A DNA stretch of 6,185 bases from Clostridia bacterium (GTDB lineage Bacteria; Bacillota; Clostridia; Oscillospirales; Ruminococcaceae): NCBI GenBank assembly GCA_009177225.1, contig WFLZ01000228.1, positions 198 to 6,382 of the forward strand. Reading direction: 5' to 3'. Position 1 is the first letter of the stretch, and each line of letters opens with the position of its first letter. The notes below the pieces were generated by a model. The model ran no database searches, was not told where the DNA came from, and saw only the letters and a program-made list of their open reading frames with translations. Of this stretch, positions 4,940-6,185 are shown piece after piece. Position numbers and translations under genes: made by a program.

Positions 4940-5079
4940 ATCTTTTTCTTTCCGTCTGAGAAAAAACGTCACACGAACAGCAGTTGATTATCGGAGCGTA
5001 ATTCTCAGACAATCAACTTTCGGTTAATGATTGTTTTTTCCGACGGAACTGAAAAGCACGTCTGCTTCCGCCGGACTAT
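4940..5079 (-). promoter_or_regulatory. Structured 5' leader of sigma-like gene
   Basis: The predicted leader of about 140 nt is dense in pairing. First comes a 9-bp stem (5066-5074 with 5040-5048) with an inner 4-bp stem. Next CAATCA/TGATTG pair (5010-5015 with 5028-5033). GTTGATT/AATCAAC (4983-4989 with 5011-5017) competes with it. A perfect 9-bp pair, GTCTGAGAA/TTCTCAGAC (4954-4962 with 5002-5010), ends directly at the GGAAAG ribosome site. The last two interleave, so they are alternative or pseudoknotted. It matches no riboswitch class I recognise. A DNA operator is also possible. Confidence 0.5.
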
Positions 5080-5085
5080 GTTACA

Positions 5086-5114
5086 AGTATAATACTTTTC
5101 TTTCTACAAGTCAT
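5086..5114 (-). promoter_or_regulatory. Probable promoter of sigma-like gene
   Basis: ATGACT (5109-5114) and TATACT (5086-5091) are 17 nt apart on the minus strand, matching the consensus at 4 and 5 of 6 positions. The start would be near 5079, at the head of the structured leader. Confidence 0.5.
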
Positions 5115-5311
5115 TTGTGACAGACAAAACTTGCCACAATCAAAAAAACACCATTTTCTGTTATTTGGCAGACTAAAAAAGTTTTGTGAGTCAAAACTCA
5201 CCCTTGAAAGTTTACAAAAAATTCATAATATTGAACTAATTTTAAAAAGATAAACGAGAAGTTAGCTTATGATACTATAAATGAGCATTCTGAAAAAATG
5301 CACAAAAAATA
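5115..5311. other. A/T-rich non-coding DNA, probably holding the element/IS junction
   Basis: No gene is visible. The stretch contains one small perfect hairpin, GTGAGT-CAAA-ACTCAC (5186-5201), without a T run beside it, and a GCATT/AATGC pairing near 5285-5302. The left boundary of the transposase-bearing insertion sequence should lie between here and 5312, but neither a target duplication nor the matching right end is in the window. Confidence 0.4.
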
Positions 5312-5340
5312 AGGACAGCGGCTCCAAAAAGAGTTATAAT
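5312..5340 (+). promoter_or_regulatory. Probable transposase promoter
   Basis: TATAAT at 5335-5340 is perfect. AGGACA at 5312-5317, exactly 17 nt upstream, matches the -35 consensus at four of six positions and lies within the left arm of the terminal inverted repeat. The predicted start is near 5347, between the two arms. Confidence 0.55.
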
Positions 5341-5380
5341 GTAAGTGTGACCATACATTGACTCAAAGGAGCGCTGTCCT
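5312..5380 (+). repeat. Inverted repeat masking transposase ribosome site
   Basis: AGGACAGCGGCTCC (5312-5325) pairs with GGAGCGCTGTCCT (5368-5380) in 13 bp with a single bulged G. The right arm contains most of the AAAGGAG ribosome site (5365-5371) and ends at the base before the ATG. RNA entering from outside would carry both arms and hide the site, while RNA from the internal promoter would lack the left arm. This resembles the protection known for IS10 and IS50. Confidence 0.7.
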
Positions 5381-6185
5381 ATGAATACAAGTATACATAA
5401 TTCAGCAGAAATATGCAAGAGGCTTTCAGAAAATAATTTGCTGGAAAGTGTAAAAACTGTTTCTGAGCCTTATGTAGTAAGTATTATGAAGTCAATGTTC
5501 CAGGCGGGATACCATGGAAAAACAGTTGATATGGAGAGATGCAGTGACAGACACAGAACCAGTATTTCACGTTTTCTAAGAAATGAATCCATCATTGATG
5601 ATACACTTGAAATGTCAATGAAACAGCACGTCACAAAGATTATTTATTATGAATCAAAGGCATCCGGATGTCCCATTTTCGTCATTACTGATGACACGAT
5701 ATGCTCTAAAACAATTCCTTCATCGAAAGCGAAAAACCCAATTGAAGCCGCTGGTTTCCACTTTTCTCATTTGAAAAGAAAACAGGATTACGGACATCAG
5801 GCTGTAGCTGTGCTACTGTCTTGTAATGGAATTACGCTTCCTTATGACACGATCTTGTACGATAAATCAGTTTCAAAGCTCGACATTGTAAAACAAATTG
5901 CGAAGGAACTTCCTGCTGCTCCGATACCTTCATACTTTCTTTGTGACAGTTGGTATGTTTGTGAAAAGCTTGTGGATACGTTTATCCGCAAGGGATTTTA
6001 TACTGTCGGTGCGATGAAAACGAATCGCATTCTTTATCCATACGGCGTAAAAATGAACGTTTGCGACTTTGCCAGAAAACTGGTAGAAGCAGAGTGCAGG
6101 GAGTTGTTTCACCTTGTGACCGTGAAACAGCGGCAGTACTATGTTTACCGATACGAAGGCAATCTGAACGGCATTGAAAACGCTG
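5381..6185 (+). CDS. DDE transposase (IS4/IS701-like), C-terminus beyond window
   Basis: The frame runs 268 codons from ATG 5381 to the window edge without a stop. DDE transposases cut and rejoin insertion-sequence ends using three acidic residues that hold metal ions. The first is in VITDDTICSK (Asp104/Asp105) and the second in YFLCDSWYVCEKL (Asp189), with GFYTVGAMKTNRILYPYG following as is typical of the DDE_5/IS701 and IS4-like fold. The catalytic Glu should lie beyond the edge. Residues 28-70 (YVVSIMKSMFQAGYHGKTV, SISRFLRNES) look like an N-terminal DNA-binding region. AAAGGAG is 9 nt before the start, buried in an inverted repeat. There is no frameshift or stop in the visible part. The exact IS family is uncertain. 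Confidence 0.88.
   Translation, partial: MNTSIHNSAEICKRLSENNLLESVKTVSEPYVVSIMKSMFQAGYHGKTVDMERCSDRHRTSISRFLRNESIIDDTLEMSMKQHVTKIIYYESKASGCPIFVITDDTICSKTIPSSKAKNPIEAAGFHFSHLKRKQDYGHQAVAVLLSCNGITLPYDTILYDKSVSKLDIVKQIAKELPAAPIPSYFLCDSWYVCEKLVDTFIRKGFYTVGAMKTNRILYPYGVKMNVCDFARKLVEAECRELFHLVTVKQRQYYVYRYEGNLNGIENA

Noticed and set aside
4144..5311. Possible CRISPR array or tandem repeat
   Set aside because: The repeats seen are single dyads and scattered hexamers; there are no regularly spaced direct repeats of 20 or more bases.
5930..6112. Minus-strand 60-codon frame
   Set aside because: It is antisense to the transposase, whose Asp motifs and codon phase are clear.

Overview
The window looks like a low-GC Firmicute of the Ruminococcus / Oscillospiraceae type. 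The reasons are an AT-rich base composition, consensus sigma-A promoters, strong GGAGG ribosome sites, and an exported protein with a Thr/Pro linker of the kind common in ruminococci. The genus is an inference, because no rRNA or other marker gene is present.

Left part (1-2331), probably resident chromosome. A compact minus-strand operon is driven by a perfect TTGACA-17 nt-TATAAT promoter (2140-2168). It encodes, in order, an exported helical-repeat protein with a C-terminal membrane segment (1293-2108), a class D-like sortase (629-1303), and a protein with two membrane segments cut by the window edge (1-627). The first two genes overlap by 11 bases and the next two are 1 base apart. The first protein ends in a degenerate cell-wall-sorting-like tail (LVEDTG, hydrophobic helix, basic tail), so it may be the substrate of its neighbour.

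Centre (2332-2489). A complete tRNA-Leu(UAA) with encoded CCA lies on the plus strand, with its own promoter and a strong 16-bp-stem terminator. Its 3' end faces a tyrosine integrase gene, the usual arrangement when an integrative element has used a tRNA 3' end as attachment site.

Right part (2420 onward), probably accessory DNA. On the minus strand come a putative MerR/excisionase-type HTH protein (3907-4143) and a tyrosine integrase (2457-3770) interrupted by one in-frame TAA, although all six catalytic residues are still encoded after it. Upstream lies a small sigma-70-region-4-like regulator (4511-4939) with its own promoter and a roughly 140-nt leader rich in alternative hairpins. The spaces between these genes hold several inverted and direct repeats that may be Int/Xis sites, operators or RNA elements. 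From about 5312 a DDE transposase gene starts on the plus strand and runs off the window. Its 5' end is an inverted repeat that would bury the ribosome site in read-through transcripts.

Most notable are a perfect 19-bp inverted repeat inside the integrase coding region just after the catalytic tyrosine, the pseudoknot-capable leader of the sigma-like gene, the sortase mini-operon with its own candidate substrate, and a 15/17 match between the tRNA 3' end and the transposase-proximal repeat.
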